Positions 1-11,258 of a DNA stretch of 64,000 nt are shown piece after piece. The position numbers and the translations under genes were made by a program. Within the stretch, counting starts at the first letter, position 1; each line of letters starts with the position of its first letter. The stretch covers positions 558,001 through 622,000 of the forward strand of contig JAJHTX010000007.1 of the NCBI GenBank assembly GCA_032164295.1, read 5' to 3'. The notes beneath the pieces were generated by a model. That model was given only the letters and a program-made list of their open reading frames with translations, was not told where the DNA came from and made no database searches. This DNA is from Inonotus obliquus. Lineage: Eukaryota > Basidiomycota > Agaricomycetes > Hymenochaetales > Hymenochaetaceae.

Positions 1-959
1 AGCACACTGTCAGCTAACAACCCAAAGTCATTCGTCACGAACGAATATAGCCCTGATAGGCGCTTACTGTTCCTTTCCCTGCCGACCCCGTGCCGAACGC
101 GATAGCGGGAATCTGAAATGAAGGGAATCGTCGTTAATGCTCTGGTCTGAACACTTGTTATCTCTGCGTCTGTACGCTAGTACACGCAACAACAAGTATG
201 GGTGAAACCGCAGTGAACCTTACCTCGTTCCCATCATTCAGCTTGATAGATTTGAACGGCATTCCGTACACTTAGCAAACAACGAACAACTTCTGTGATG
301 ATGGTGGTGTGAGGCAAGTATGAAAGCTTGTGAAAGTTGATAAATTCCCGTCTCTTCCTTCCTTCCCGGCTTGCGCGATAGGTAGCTAATCGAAGTAGCT
401 AATGACGAAATTGTCTTGATAAATAAATTTCATTGTTTTTAGCCAACATGTAACCATTGTGATTACATATGGCGTACGCCGTTTCAATCCCCGATTGAAC
501 AGCGATACTCTGAGGTTTCTCACCGCCAAGCACGGTTGTACGTACGTACGGAGGTCTGAAAAATCAGTCAAATTCAATAGGGCCGCACGTGGTTCCAGCG
601 TCAACGTGGGAAATATTGACAGCCGCGAAGGTTCTTATGCCTCTAAACATGCAGGTTTGCTACAATTTCATGTGTTTGTCAACCTTGAGTGGTCGATTCG
701 GACTATGCGTACACGGTGCGGTGTGATACTCAATCAAATTAATTGACGATGATATGTCAATCACCAATAGCTGGATACATAAATACAAGAGCAGGAAACG
801 GCCCAATCTTCCGATAAACAGCGAAATAAATACACCGAGACACGCAACACCATATCTATCAGGACAAACTGGAAACTGGTAGATTAAATGCGAGACGTAG
901 CAGAAGAGATACCAACAATGATGATCGTCACGCGCATAGGCTGGGTGAAGAGGTGAGTA
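1..959. other. Left flank of the array, no gene recognised
   Basis: I see no coding region I can support here. Open frames on both strands at 386-746 overlap each other and resemble no family I know. The stretch lies 3' of gene A1. Its last 100 bases or so resemble the 3' flanks of the other A genes, so the array unit probably ends near position 780-900. Confidence 0.5.
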
Positions 960-2629
960 TTACGCTATTTCACTTGTACTGTGCGTCTCTCCGCTTTCCC
1001 TGCACGGATATCAGACACGAGCTGCGAAGAGGAGGTAAAGAGTAATACCTTTGAGGATTAGCAGGTTCTGCAAAATCCATCTCGCTCATCGTCCCTGACT
1101 GAGTCCTGTAACTCGTTCCTTCATTTTGTCCTCGCTCTCCGGCTTCTTTTAGATTAAAAAGCATCCTGCTTCCGAGAAGGGAAAGGAATGATGCGGTTCC
1201 GAGTTGCGTCAGAACTTGAGACAGGAACACGTCTGATAACTACACTTCGAGCCCCAGAATGGCAAACACGGAGCAGGAAATGACACTGTAAATTGCGTCA
1301 GCTAACAGATCAGAGAACAACAGAAACGCGCACAGTACAAAATACACAATCTGGTCTTCTATGAGGACCTTGACGAGAGTGAATCCCTTGAAACCAGCAG
1401 ACATTCGCCAGTATTCTGCGGCCTTGTATAGCGCGAGGATCATGAGAAGGGTTCCGTACACCAGCGGCACTAACCTAATCAGAGTTAACCAGTGGTTCTG
1501 ACTGCTCTGTATTACTCACCAATCGGCCATCCCTAGCTGCCATGGTGGAAAGTTACTCACACCGCACACCGAGATATTTGCAAACGTGCCAACTGCAACT
1601 ATACGGAGGTGAATGTACGCAGTACAGTCTAGGCACGGGACATACGATGCTCTAATATATCAAAGTAAACAATCAACCCTAATTTAAACACGGCCTCCAA
1701 TGCAAGTAATGTTTTCAGGCATATCGACAGTGTCTTTTCTGCATACAATTGAGCACACCTTCTTTCAATTTCATGAAGCGTACCTTGAGAGTAAAGCGCA
1801 AGTACACGGATCATCAGAATATCTGTACGCGAGAAAAATTTAGAAGGAACGGGAGGAGGACTATGGACCACCCACAATCAATCGAAATAATGGTTATCCA
1901 GTCTTATGTGCAGTTAGATTCAATTCGACGACATTGAAGAAGGTTCTCACTAGCAATATCGCTCGCCCACGCCGAAAAGTTGCCTGATATGCTTCAGCAT
2001 TGCTGAGGTGACTTTAGAACTAGCCACTCACACCTGGGCGAATAGTGGTTAGTGATGAAGTATAGATGGTGCCAGGAGACTTACAGCGGAAGCGTCACGG
2101 TGAATGAATTCACTTGCGTATAACAAGTGTCACACTCACGACTAGATACATAGTTCCGGTTGACGTACGGTAGAGATAGGCGACAGCACCAAGGATTCCA
2201 GTATAGCGATTCTACAAACGTCTTGCCACCTGACAAACCCCAGAGAGAGCATCACTCACTATAAAGTAGACAAAATCAACAGGCCTCCGCGGAAGTTTCT
2301 GTATCGTCTATGGTAAGCGCAGCAAGCCATGAACTTGAAGAGGCGAAAGTAGTTGAACTAAATACCCCAAAATATTTGACCTAGGCAAGCGGGGAAGTCA
2401 GTTTGTATCAGCTATTCTATCTTTCGTTCTCACTTCCTTATCAAATGTTATAACTGTGGTATTGTCAGCCTAAGACGTCAGCGTATGGTTTGTTTTGCTT
2501 ACTGGCATCGTAGACGAGGAGTGTGACAATCGGGACCTGAAAGTCCTGCGAGATGCGCCATTCCGCTACGATTTCTTTGACCTCGCTGGGGTCAAGCGAC
2601 ACCACGTCGGATCGAGTAAAAAGAGGCAT
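960..2629 (-). pseudogene. A1: DUF6533-type membrane protein gene with a nonsense codon
   Basis: Leftmost array member. Exon 1 starts at 2629 with MPLFTRSDVV and ends in LLVYDA, the family's first helix. The same splice pattern as A6 follows, including the microexon. The large penultimate exon (from about 1475) is interrupted by an in-frame TAG at 1240-1242, in the last transmembrane helix. The frame continues unchanged past it through LFNLKEAGERG to a final exon ending in TAA at 960-962. A product would lack the last helix and the cytosolic tail unless the stop is read through, so I call it a nonsense-damaged copy. The last exon is single, as in A2, A7 and A9. The lesion is read directly; the spliced model is inferred by comparison with the paralogs. 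Confidence 0.8.
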
Positions 2630-2659
2630 GGAGCGAAAAGACTGAACCAGAAGATGGGA

Positions 2660-2728
2660 CTTTTGGTACTGAAATAGTACTTATACATGGGCTTTGGTAC
2701 TGAAATGAAGTATACACTATTTATATAT
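2660..2728 (-). promoter_or_regulatory. Twin core promoter of A1
   Basis: Two copies of a block beginning TTTGGTACTGAAAT lie about 30-40 bp apart. Each is followed, in plus-strand order, by a TATA-like stretch (2678-2687, degenerate; 2718-2727, good) that reads as TATAAAT/TATATAAA on the minus strand. They sit about 50 and 90 bp upstream of the A1 ATG. Confidence 0.5.
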
Positions 2729-2729
2729 G

Positions 2730-4242
2730 CTATTAAGAACAGCAGTTACAAGAAAAATCACGGAAACAAGATTGGAGTAGCTATTGCAACGTACTCCAAC
2801 AAGATATGTGTATCAAATATCGATGAGGCATCTGCATGCGCGTGGGCCCTTTGTTCACAAGTTTTCATCAGTAAAAGTGTCCTACTGATTCAGCGTTTCT
2901 GAGGAGATTACTCATTCATCGTCTTAGTACCTTCCATGCTGGAGTAGTTCTTAGAATTGCTTCTTTCCTATCGCCCTTTACAAGTAAACTGAAGCAACGA
3001 TCCAGCTAGCTGGATCCAACCTACTGTGCCATTCCTAGACTTATGCATTAATGGTCATTGCCCGATATGCGCTGAGTTGAGTTGGCGAGGATCAGACTAT
3101 CACATTGTTGAGAACATGATGAGAAGATACGAGCAGAGAAGAAAGAAGGGAATAACCTGAGTCCGATGATGAGCTTGATCCATGTGATACTCAAGAAGAG
3201 ATGCAAACCTACGGGGTTACACAAGATGGCCGTCGCGCAAACTTAGTCTGCTACGGAGATGATCATATCCCAGTTGTTATGGATTTTAGATGACTGAGAG
3301 AAATCGAGGTGGGAGGAAGCCAGCCTCGTGTCCCGGTCTCTTTCTGCCTCAGTATTGTTCTGTCCCAGGTCGGTCGGGCACTAACAACAATGATCCGTAT
3401 CATGATACCACCAGCATCATTGCATCATGGCCACCACTTTCCCGAGATTTCCGTATATCAAAATGGAGGTGCTTGTCTCCAAGTTCCGATACGATGCGAG
3501 AAGAGTAAGCTTGGACAGATGGAGACATATTATTGCCAGGACACAAGTGAAGTGTCCGAGTCCGAGCGAGCGAGGGATCATTCGGTGTGTGCTTACGTCA
3601 CTCGTTCACATCACTTGACTACAAAAATGACATAATAGGTCTTTATGTACTTTTCCGTCCACATCAATCACATATCCGTATCGTATATAAGCAAACAAAC
3701 ACTCAGGACACACAGACACGGCTACAAAAACAACTAGAGATGAACACATCCAAGGGGGAAGGAGGGAAAGGAAGCCGAAACTATCAAAGAAACGCAATAG
3801 AATTTTTCAAGTCGAAAGGAAGAGGGGAGGGAAAGCGAATCTGGCTTTTTATTGGACTTGACTGAATCGCTGGACAGCGAAGAATTATACAATAGTCCCA
3901 AGGGTGATGAAATGGCAATGATTGAGTCGGACTGGTAACAAAGACACGATGAGCTGAGCTGAATGGTGAGTCGAGCATATATCATAACTGTTTGGATGTA
4001 TGGGTTAAGACTATGCTCGGACTCTTCGGGGCGCCTATGGGTTTGAAGCAACAATAGAATTACACCAATCAAGATCGACTGGCGAACTTCATGTCTGTTC
4101 CCGATACAAGAACGAAATAAATAAGACATGACATGACACGAATAAATCCATCATGGCAATCGCAGCCTGGATACTCATCTGATACGACGCAAGAGAAACA
4201 GCAACAATGTCCGTAGTACGTATAGATTATGAATAGGAGATA
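2730..4242. repeat. Array spacer, S1 joined to S2 type
   Basis: The right-hand flank of A1 matches the S1 spacer seen at 29.1-30.1, 36.5-37.4, 43.7-45.0, 48.4-49.7 and 52.2-53.5 kb: the block with GGCCGTCG near 3230, the CATGATACCACCAGCATCA block near 3400, and the ACACATCCAAGGGGG block near 3745. From about 3880 it switches to the end of the S2 spacer (GGTGAGTCGAG, then the flank 3' of an A gene). This looks like a recombination joint between spacer types. No gene-B remnant is evident here. Frames open on both strands at 3290-4129 are spacer sequence shared with non-coding copies elsewhere. Confidence 0.6.
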
Positions 4243-5904
4243 TTATGCCACTTGCTCGCTCCTACTGTGCGTCGCACCGCTTTCACTATACAAATCACTC
4301 AGACTTGTGCCACTGGAAGATGTGAATGGATAATACCTTGGAGGATGAACAGGTTCTGCGAAATCCATCTCGCTCAAGGTACTTGACGGTACCCTGTAAC
4401 TCGTTCCTTCATTTTCGCCTCGTTCTCCAGCTTCTTTCAGATTGAAAAGCAACCGGCTCCCGAGAAGAGAAAGGATGGTCGGGTTTCCGAGCTGGGCCAT
4501 AACAATGGATAGTGAGACGTTCGAAAAGTGCAGTTTGAAATTCAAAACGGCGAACACGGTGCAGGCGAGAACGCTGGAAACTGTGTCAGCTAACGGACAT
4601 GCGAGGGACAGAAACACGCACAGTACGAAATAAACTATCTGGTCTTCTATGAGGACTCTGACAAGTGCGAACCCCTTGAGACCAGCAGACATTCTCCAGT
4701 ACTCTGCAGCCCGGTACAGCGCGAGGATCATGAGAAGGGTTCCGTACACCAACGGCACTAACCTGAGCAGAGTTAACTAGTGGCTCTAACTGCTCCGTAT
4801 TACTTACCAAGAGGCCATTCCAAGCTGCCATGGTGGACCAGCGATTCCTGAGCAAATTGAGATATTCTCGAATACGCCAACTACGACTGAACGAAGGTAA
4901 GCACTTGCGGCACAGTCCAGGAGCGGGACATACTGTGCTCAAATGTATGCAAGTAAATGACCATCCCTAACTTAAATGCGGCCTCCAACACAAGAAAAAT
5001 CTTTAGGCATATCGACAATGTCTTGTCTGTACGGAGATGAGCGGAATATCTTCCGAATCGTGATGCGTACCTTGTGAGTACAGAGCAAGTACACGGATCA
5101 TTAGAATATCTGGAAGCGTGTCAATTCTAGGAGGAACGGAAGGAGGACTACGAGTCACTCACAGTCAATGGAAATAATGACTACCCAGTCTTATGTGCAG
5201 TTAGATTCTGTTCAAATTTCTCGCAAAAAAGCGCTCACTAACGATGTCCCGCGCCCACACCGAAACGTTGCCTGAGGCGCGTCAACTTTGCTGGTATGAC
5301 TTCAATAATAGTCACTCACACCTGGTAAATAGTGGTCAGCGACAAGATAATAGAAGGTGTCGGGAAACTCACAGCAGAAGGGTCGCGGTAAATGATCCCC
5401 CTTGATTTTATAAGCATCAGTCCAGCTATCAGACGAAGAATTCGGACAGACATACAGTAGAGGGAGAAGATAGCACCGAGGATCCCGAGATACCGATTCT
5501 AATAGTTCTCTCACTACGAGATCAAGTAATTGGAGTACAGTGCCTACCATGAAATAGACAAAATCGACTGGCCTCCGCGGGATTCTCTGAGTCGATTACG
5601 GTAAGCGCTGTGTTCGGTGAAAGGCGAATGACTTTGAACTAGATACCCAGAAATGTTTGACCTGTAGAAACGTCAGCACGCATGGCCTAGTCAGTTTGTC
5701 GCTCTCACTTCTTTATCAAATGTTATAACTATCTCGTAGTTAGTACATAACGCGAGCGCGCAAACTGTTTCACCTACTCGCATCATAGACGAGAAGCGTG
5801 ATAGTTGCGACCTGAAGAGCTTGACCGATGCGCCACTGCGGTACGATGTCTTTGAGCTGGCTGGGGTGAATGGGAACGACATCTGAACGAGCGAAGAGCG
5901 GCAT
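4243..5904 (-). CDS. A2: DUF6533-type seven-helix membrane protein
   Basis: Exon 1 starts at 5904 with MPLFARSDVV. The exon order and phases are those of A6. The exon for the PRRPVDFVYF segment has lost three codons at its acceptor but stays in frame. The large exon is open from about 4760 to 4327 and carries LGSRLLFNLKEAGERG. After a 50-bp intron the last exon encodes ESGATHSRSEQVA and stops at 4243. Unlike A4, A6, A8, A10 and A11 the terminal exon is not duplicated. Splice sites are all GT-AG as far as I traced them. It appears intact, with about 340 residues. Function is unknown; the family is defined only as DUF6533. Confidence 0.78.
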
Positions 5905-5956
5905 GGAGTGGAAAGTCTGAATCGGTAGATGGGACCTTTGGAATGAAACATTAAGG

Positions 5957-5966
5957 TTTATATATA
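5957..5966 (-). promoter_or_regulatory. TATA box of A2
   Basis: TTTATATATA on the plus strand (TATATATAAA on the coding strand) lies 53-62 bp upstream of the ATG, the same place as in A3, A5 and A11. The promoter is single here. Confidence 0.5.
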
Positions 5967-6479
5967 CTATTGAGTATAGCCGTTACAAGGATATGTCACG
6001 GAAACAAGGAGTAGGTACTGCAATGTGTTCATCAACAATATATCTGTATCAAATATTGATGGGGCATCTGCACGCGCGTAGGTAAGCAACCTACCGATTC
6101 AGCCTTTCCAAGGAGACCACTCACAGTCATAGTACCTCCGTGCCAGAATGGCATTTAGAATTGCTTCTCTTCTATAGATATGAACGACATCGTCCATTAA
6201 CTGAAGCAACAAACGAGCATGGTGAAGGACGCCCACTGTACCATTCCAAGTCTTGGCACTTAGCCTCAGCGCCCATTTCAGATTATCACATTGTTGAGAA
6301 CATGATGAGCACAGCAGTGATGGCAGATGAGTTCTATCCGTATGATAATCAAAATGAGATGCACAGGCCGCAGCCTACGGTGTTACACAAGATGGCCGTC
6401 GTCGTGCAAGCATAATTTGCCACTCAGATGATAGTGAAATTGTACAAGGCGGGAGACGACAGGCGCGGATCAATCGTCC
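5967..6479. repeat. S1 spacer upstream of A2
   Basis: Copy of the S1 spacer: the CAGATGAGTTCTATCC...ATAATCAAAATG block (6325-6362) and the GTTACACAAGATGGCCGTCG block (6383-6402) recur upstream of most A genes. An open plus-strand frame at 6140-6415 is not preserved in other copies, so I treat the block as non-coding. Confidence 0.55.
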
Positions 6480-6600
6480 ACCAAGACGACGTCTTCCCAT
6501 CTGCATCTCAGTCATTACGAGCTTTGTATAATCTTGCCTTGCTCCTGTACCGACTCCTCCAGTGGTAGAGTTGATATTGAGGACACCTGGTGCATCATCC
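6480..6600 (-). pseudogene. Remnant of the gene-B 3' end (diverged)
   Basis: On the minus strand the frame reads DAPGVLNINSTTGGVGTG, matching GAPGVLNINSTLGGVGT in the hydrophilic tail of gene B. Weak similarity continues to the segment with the TEMQMGRR residues. It is the most diverged of the five B remnants and marks an old duplication joint. Confidence 0.65.
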
Positions 6601-7038
6601 TGGTCGAGATCGAGGAAAAGAGGACAGAGGTCGAAGCAAGCTTCAAAGGTGCAAATCGGATACAACCGGCTATCCTTACATAATCCCGAAATCTTCGTCG
6701 TTTACCTACCACACTCCACTCAGAAAAGTAATAATAACGACCAAACCCATCACCCATCTTTGAATCGTCACCCACATCACAAAAAAGTGCACGATCTGAG
6801 AATGTAAAACCAGTACATGTAAGATAAGTAATATGTAAAATATGTAGAAGGCTTGTACATCAAATCGGCATCACATTTATTAGGGTGATATATATTGGCA
6901 ATACGTACAATACTTGTCAATTTTGACAAGTATTTCAAAATATACAAGACATGGAGCCCATTGTCAGATTTTTCAAGACATGTTATCAGATGGTAAGATG
7001 CAAAATGAGTTGTATTATACTCTCTACAGTACAGTGAT
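6601..7038. other. S2 spacer tail and AT-rich stretch with palindrome
   Basis: The first 200 bases match the end of S2 spacers (ATCCTTACATAATCCCGAAA, also near 26885, 34195 and 41393). From about 6800 the sequence becomes AT-rich and is no longer array-like. I see no gene. Where the array stops, an insertion must begin, near 6790-6850. Confidence 0.45.
6909..6934. repeat. Perfect palindrome, 12-bp arms
   Basis: AATACTTGTCAA is followed after TT by its exact reverse complement TTGACAAGTATT. It could be a hairpin or a binding site for a dimeric protein. It lies in AT-rich sequence with no gene nearby. Confidence 0.7.
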
Positions 7039-7575
7039 ATGACCGCAGCGCATACAATTGAAGGAAGAAAGGAAGCAGACGATGCACTGGAGCCAGGCAT
7101 TCCAAAGCACCACGTCAAGCTCATTTCTGATAAGCGGGAGGTTGATCAGAAGGTTCCCTTGCAAAATGTCCCACATCCATATGAACAACCACATTCGCAC
7201 TACTCATTCATTGAGGCTGTATATATAAAGCTTTTGCCAGAGGAGGCGTCAGCACCCAAGAAGGCTGAGAAGGCTGCAAATAAACAGAAACCGAAGAAAC
7301 CGTGTCATTCCATGCTAGTCTCTGCTTCTTGGCTAAATATGCAAACACTGCGGCAGGTGGTCCTGTAGCAGATGTGGTAGCGGGAATATTAGTTAACGAA
7401 GGAACTGAGATGTTGCTCAAACCAGTGCTGGTTTGTTTGTTCAGAGGTGTCATGAACACTTCTATTTATTCCTTTTCTTTTATATTTCCCTTTGTTTATG
7501 TCACCACCTTCTTAACTAATCGCGCTTACTAACTTCCTATCACTAATCGTTGTCTCTTACTAATCCTTTCTGTTT
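7039..7575. other. Unrecognised stretch with overlapping open frames
   Basis: A plus frame (7039-7368) is lysine- and proline-rich near its end (KKAEKAANKQKPKKP). A second plus frame (7302-7532) and a minus frame (7208-7459) overlap it. The shift between the two plus frames near 7310 could mean a broken gene or an intron. I recognise no domain. The stretch sits between the array and the LTR of the next entry and may belong to an unidentified insertion. Confidence 0.25.
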
Positions 7576-8065
7576 ATCTCCGTGGAGGGTTCGTTGATTC
7601 TTGATCGACGGACCAATCTGGCTAATTCCTCGGTTTGAGGGGTTAATCCAAATTCTACAATACTGGTTATGGAATTGCTAATCACCTTAGTGGACTGTGT
7701 AGCTGATCCGATCTGAAACAACTAGCAACTAACTAATATTGCAGTTGAACCTGATACTATAATCGTACAGTATTAAGTCGGCGTGCAGACGCGATTGTTA
7801 TACTGATTGTTATTCACGATAAGGGAATATCGGGAATCGCACTACGTTGTGAGTAGCTCGTACCGTGCAGACAATAGGGAGAACAATCTAGTTGCAATCC
7901 GTATTTTTAGCTTTACTTCGATTTCACACAATCGGTTTAGTTCAGCCGTGTCGCTACTGGTAATTTACTGGCTCGCAAGTAATTGATGTTACGATTTAAC
8001 TTAGGGACTTATGGTAGGGTCCCTTGACTTGGATTAAACTGCTAGGTCGGCTCTACGATGGCCTC

Positions 8066-8074
8066 CTTATATAC
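8066..8074 (-). promoter_or_regulatory. TATA box in the long LTR
   Basis: Minus strand GTATATAAGG, about 150 bases downstream of the ORF stop. It corresponds to GGTATAAATAG (near 12381) in LTR-B, and probably marks the U3/R promoter. Confidence 0.4.
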
Positions 8075-8220
8075 TAATTTACATGTGTGACGTTACTACC
8101 TTGTTACTTACTGTTTATGGTATTTATCTGTTTCTTCCTCTATGTTACCTGGTCCGTGCTTTCTCTTTACTTCCTTCCTCATTTCACTACCTCTGTGTTA
8201 CTAGCCTCTCCTTGATTAGT

Positions 8221-9006
8221 TTAGTGTAGTGGGCGGTACCATCTTGTAGACAGGTTTGATTCCTGTGTCGGTAACGGCACTTGATCTAATTCAGCTATTC
8301 TAGGTAATTGCTGAGTCATCTGTTCTTGTCCTCCCCTTGCTTGTATTTCGGGTCTCGTTTGTATCGGTAGGATCGGTCGTGGTACAGTCAGCCAGTTTCG
8401 AATAGTTTGCACTCGTGTATATCCTGGCGTCGTCCTGGCGTGTTGTAGGGTTATCCCTTGTACTCCTTGTAGGTGTATTACTCCGCCGTACTGTTCTACC
8501 TTTATTTCCATTATGGTATATCCATATGGTAATCCTCGACTTATGTAATTCATTATCCAATGCCCCCAAGCATATGCAGTTCTCTCGTTCGTTCCGGCTT
8601 GGTCTCGCTTGTAGGCAATGTCGACATCTACTATAGCTGCGTCGCATCGTTCGTGTCTTCCTTCCTGTGCTACGTTTCGTATTCCGATCATCATTACAAA
8701 GTGTCCGGCGTCGTAGGATAATACTCGTATCTCCCTTTCATAAGCGTTTTGCATTTGTTGGTTAGGGTCGTAGGTTAGTTCTACAAATCGACGTCGTATC
8801 ATTATGTCGGCTTGTCCGTTCATTATGTCTCCGTACGTGATCTCTCTGATTAATTCTCGCATTAGTCCTCCAGCTAGTTCTTTAGCTGGGCGGCACGTGT
8901 TGCAACATCGTAGTATATTGCTTCGCGGTGTCGGGGGAACGATGGGCTGTTCTAGTACTTGTATTACTGCCGCTAACCGCTCTTGTATCCAACATAGGAC
9001 GCTCAT
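8221..9006 (-). CDS. LTR-borne ORF, 261 codons, unknown function
   Basis: Intact 261-codon frame. Near residue 35 is a CNTCR motif, followed by a helix-like stretch (LAGGLMRELIREI), a region with FVELTYDP, and a C-terminal half with WGHWIMNYI and a strand-like YTIMEIKV. The ORF at 15346-16122 has the same order (CYKCR, a similar helix, TFVEISADYV, then a basic tail) and nearly the same total length, so the two look like distant homologs. Both sit just inside the 5' end of an LTR-like sequence and upstream of its TATA box. I do not recognise a known domain; the CxxC pair suggests metal binding but only two cysteines are evident. It is neither gag, protease nor polymerase by any motif I can see. 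Confidence 0.55.
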   Translation of the reverse strand: MSVLCWIQERLAAVIQVLEQPIVPPTPRSNILRCCNTCRPAKELAGGLMRELIREITYGDIMNGQADIMIRRRFVELTYDPNQQMQNAYEREIRVLSYDAGHFVMMIGIRNVAQEGRHERCDAAIVDVDIAYKRDQAGTNERTAYAWGHWIMNYISRGLPYGYTIMEIKVEQYGGVIHLQGVQGITLQHARTTPGYTRVQTIRNWLTVPRPILPIQTRPEIQARGGQEQMTQQLPRIAELDQVPLPTQESNLSTRWYRPLH

Positions 9007-9060
9007 AGTTATTGGCTTATTAATGATGGATAATACTACCTTTCTAACACTTTCCTATCA

Positions 9061-9484
9061 TCTGACCTTAGTCCGTTCCGGAAGATTCCGGAGGAATTCC
9101 ATGACATTCTATCTCATTCTATGACTTGTATATAGATAGTAGGTAGTTCACATGCTCTCAGGGTATAAGTAGGAGGCGCGTTCACCTGTACTCCCCAGTT
9201 TCGACCTTGTCAATACACCGGCTAGTGTCGCTCAAGCTCACTCTTCCCTCTCCCCTCTACTCTCTCTGATCAAGTTAGTGTAGCCTGGCCCTCTATTGTG
9301 AGCTGGCCTAAGTGCGTCGCTAACAAGAGGTGGGGTGGTAGCCGGAGCGCCTGGTGAACTAGGTTGAGGTGAGGCGGGGGGTAAAATCGGGCCAAGTTGA
9401 TTTGCGATGAATGATGGACCTCGGGATCTTATAACGCTCAATGGACTCTCTGGACGCGAACCAGAGAACATCGTGCCTACAAAG
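9061..9484. other. Stretch between LTR and solo LTR, short Pro-rich frame
   Basis: A minus-strand frame (9238-9471, 77 codons) is rich in Pro, Ser and Ala (PPASPQPSSPGAP). A plus-strand TATA-like GGTATAAGTAGG lies near 9160. Neither is conclusive; the stretch may be the remains of another retroelement or of the DNA into which the flanking LTRs inserted. Confidence 0.25.
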
Positions 9485-9933
9485 TGTTACGACGTCTTTT
9501 CTCTGTTCCTCATACGGCCATTCTTTCTATTCGTCGATGCATATTTACTTTCATTTTAATCACGTTCCTTACTTAATGCTTACTGGCTGAGCTAATCACA
9601 ATCTATAACAACTTTATCCCGCCATTCCCCTTCTTCCCTTGTCTCTATTTGTCTTTGTTTATACTGTACAGTTTATGTAAAGCTTTCCCGCGGCGTCTGG
9701 GTATATAAGGCTGGACTAGAGAGTGATCGTCTCTTCACTCTCTTGTTCTAGTACTATCACCTACGTCGCAGGTAAGTCGTATTCCCCTTGTACGTTATAT
9801 AGACGTGCTAAAATCTAGTACTATCACCTACGTCGCAGACTCCGGTCTTTTGTGATTAAGTGGTAGCTCGTCTTCTTGCTCGTCGACGTCTCTGATCCTG
9901 TGATCGACGTCTCTGACTGCGCAAGGCGTAACA
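9485..9933 (+). mobile_element. Solo LTR, 449 bp, with 5-bp target duplication CAAAG
   Basis: Starts TGTTACGACGTC and ends GGCGTAACA, so its ends are inverted TGTTAC/GTAACA. CAAAG flanks it on both sides (9480-9484 and 9934-9938). A TATA box (GTATATAAGG, near 9710) gives plus orientation. The 20-base block ACTATCACCTACGTCGCAG occurs twice inside. A near-identical 450-bp copy lies inverted at 61854-62303. No internal region accompanies either, so both are solo LTRs left by LTR-LTR recombination. Confidence 0.92.
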
Positions 9934-9938
9934 CAAAG

Positions 9939-10660
9939 ATTCGCAGGGTCCAAATAATCTCGCGGGCACAACCGCCATGTTGTGCCAATACTGATCTTGC
10001 ATGTGCTCGAGAGCAAAGAGCTAATAAGGATGAATGTCGTCATTGTCTGTGACAGCAGAAGCAACATGGAAAAGTATCCTTACTATCTCTGAATTCTTGA
10101 TAAACACTTTTGTTACTCCCATCTGCCATTCTTCTCTCGCTATCCCAGTGTTAGTAAGGATACGCTCGCATCCTGACCTCAGGTCACCTGCCTTGATGTA
10201 GTCTCCAGAATAGGAAGTAGCGGGAGACGAGAGATAAAAGTGCTCAACAACCTTCTCGAAAGTGTTGCGGTATGCGAAGCCAGTGCGATGAACATGTATG
10301 TTCTCTTGGAGTCCAAAGTATTTGATTCGATGCAAAACTGCTTTTGAATCACACTCCGTCACACTTTGATTCTGGTTTGGTTTGATGGTGCGAATGTAAG
10401 ATGGCTAGGCTCACATAAGATTATCAACCAATGCACCTGCTGATAGAGTCACTTGCCTTTATTTTGTCCCCTGCGGTAGGAGGCCTCTTCTTGCTATTCG
10501 GGCCAGGTCAATCAGGAAAGAGGGTCTGCAAAAACTGGTTGCCACTAGATGCGATGAGATCTAGCAAGTCCTTAATGAGAGTATCCTTGATCTTGTCCGT
10601 CATACCAGAAACATTGTACATAACATCACCGGCGGAATGTTTGAAATGAGCAATGTGTTA
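9939..10660 (-). pseudogene. Myosin-I motor-domain fragment, broken
   Basis: Reading down the minus strand from about 10660: [27 protein letters not shown], a stop in place of an Arg codon after LFPD, NSKKRPPT, then IRTIKPNQN, the frame at 10362-10021 with [29 protein letters not shown] residues, [20 protein letters not shown], and finally FALEHMQDQYWHNMAV ending at the solo LTR. This order (GDVTY, loop 2 region, SH helix, converter, first IQ region) is that of fungal class-I myosin. The ATP site and the SH3/tail are absent, stops and shifts interrupt it, and no introns are obvious, so it is a fragmentary copy. Confidence 0.85.
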
Positions 10661-11258
10661 AAGTCCACCATGATGGTGTACGACTAAAGCGAGGTCATAT
10701 TAATTTCACATTCAGCAAAGGAACCTCGGCGGCAGCTGCCTATACATTGTTTAGAACATGAGGGAAGGGGGGAAAACCATGGTGTTGTGTTTGTTGCATT
10801 GTGACCAAGTCTAAAATACCCTATGCCCTGTGCCCTAAACCCTTTCACATGATCGTGTTCAGCTTAGGGCCGGTTAAATAAGACATTATTACTCCATTTG
10901 GCACTGATCGACACACAGTCCATCAAAATAAAAGTGCTGTGTGACCGATCCTGAGCTTAGGGCCGGTCAGTGGGGACTTGCAGTGCTGCAGCTTATCTCG
11001 GAGGTCTTGTCAAAAAAATGTATTCTTCATTCAAGCTATTCCAAGAATTGTACAAGTCTTTCCCCCTCTTGTATTTGAACTACAACTCTGCTAGCCGGAT
11101 TATATGCAAGTGAAAGAATTGCAGAACTTGTATTCACATGGCTTGCCCTAGATGGCACGTCAATCATTGCCTGATCTGGTCAGGTCAACAACCGAAAACA
11201 AGATCGTGCTGCTTTTTGTGATGCATTTTGAATGGACAGGACGGCCACTTAGTAAACT
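10661..11258. other. No gene seen; short direct repeat
   Basis: AGCTTAGGGCCGGT occurs twice (about 10861 and 10957). The end (11254-11258, AAACT) is one half of the target duplication of the next LTR. I see no coding signal. Confidence 0.4.

Larger units (their letters stand above)
7580..9060 (-). mobile_element. Long LTR-like element carrying an ORF (family LTR-B, diverged copy)
   Basis: Read on the minus strand, it begins at 9060 with TGATAGGAAAGTG, resembling TGAAAGGATTGTG at the start of the two LTR-B copies at 11-16 kb. As there, an ATG follows 54-58 bases later, then an ORF of about 260 codons, then a TATA box (8066-8074, TATATAAGG), then about 400 bases without a gene. This is the layout of an LTR with the ORF inside U3. 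I place the far end near 7580 by analogy in length. I found no convincing target duplication, so that boundary is a guess. Confidence 0.45.

Noticed and set aside
459..746. 95-codon plus frame at the left edge
   Set aside because: Overlapped by a minus frame, no recognisable residues, and no paralog.
9238..9471. 77-codon Pro-rich minus frame considered as a continuation of the myosin tail
   Set aside because: After removing the solo LTR the frame does not continue the IQ region with recognisable myosin residues.
10861..10972. Direct repeat AGCTTAGGGCCGGT considered as element ends
   Set aside because: Too short, with no target duplication or inverted termini nearby.
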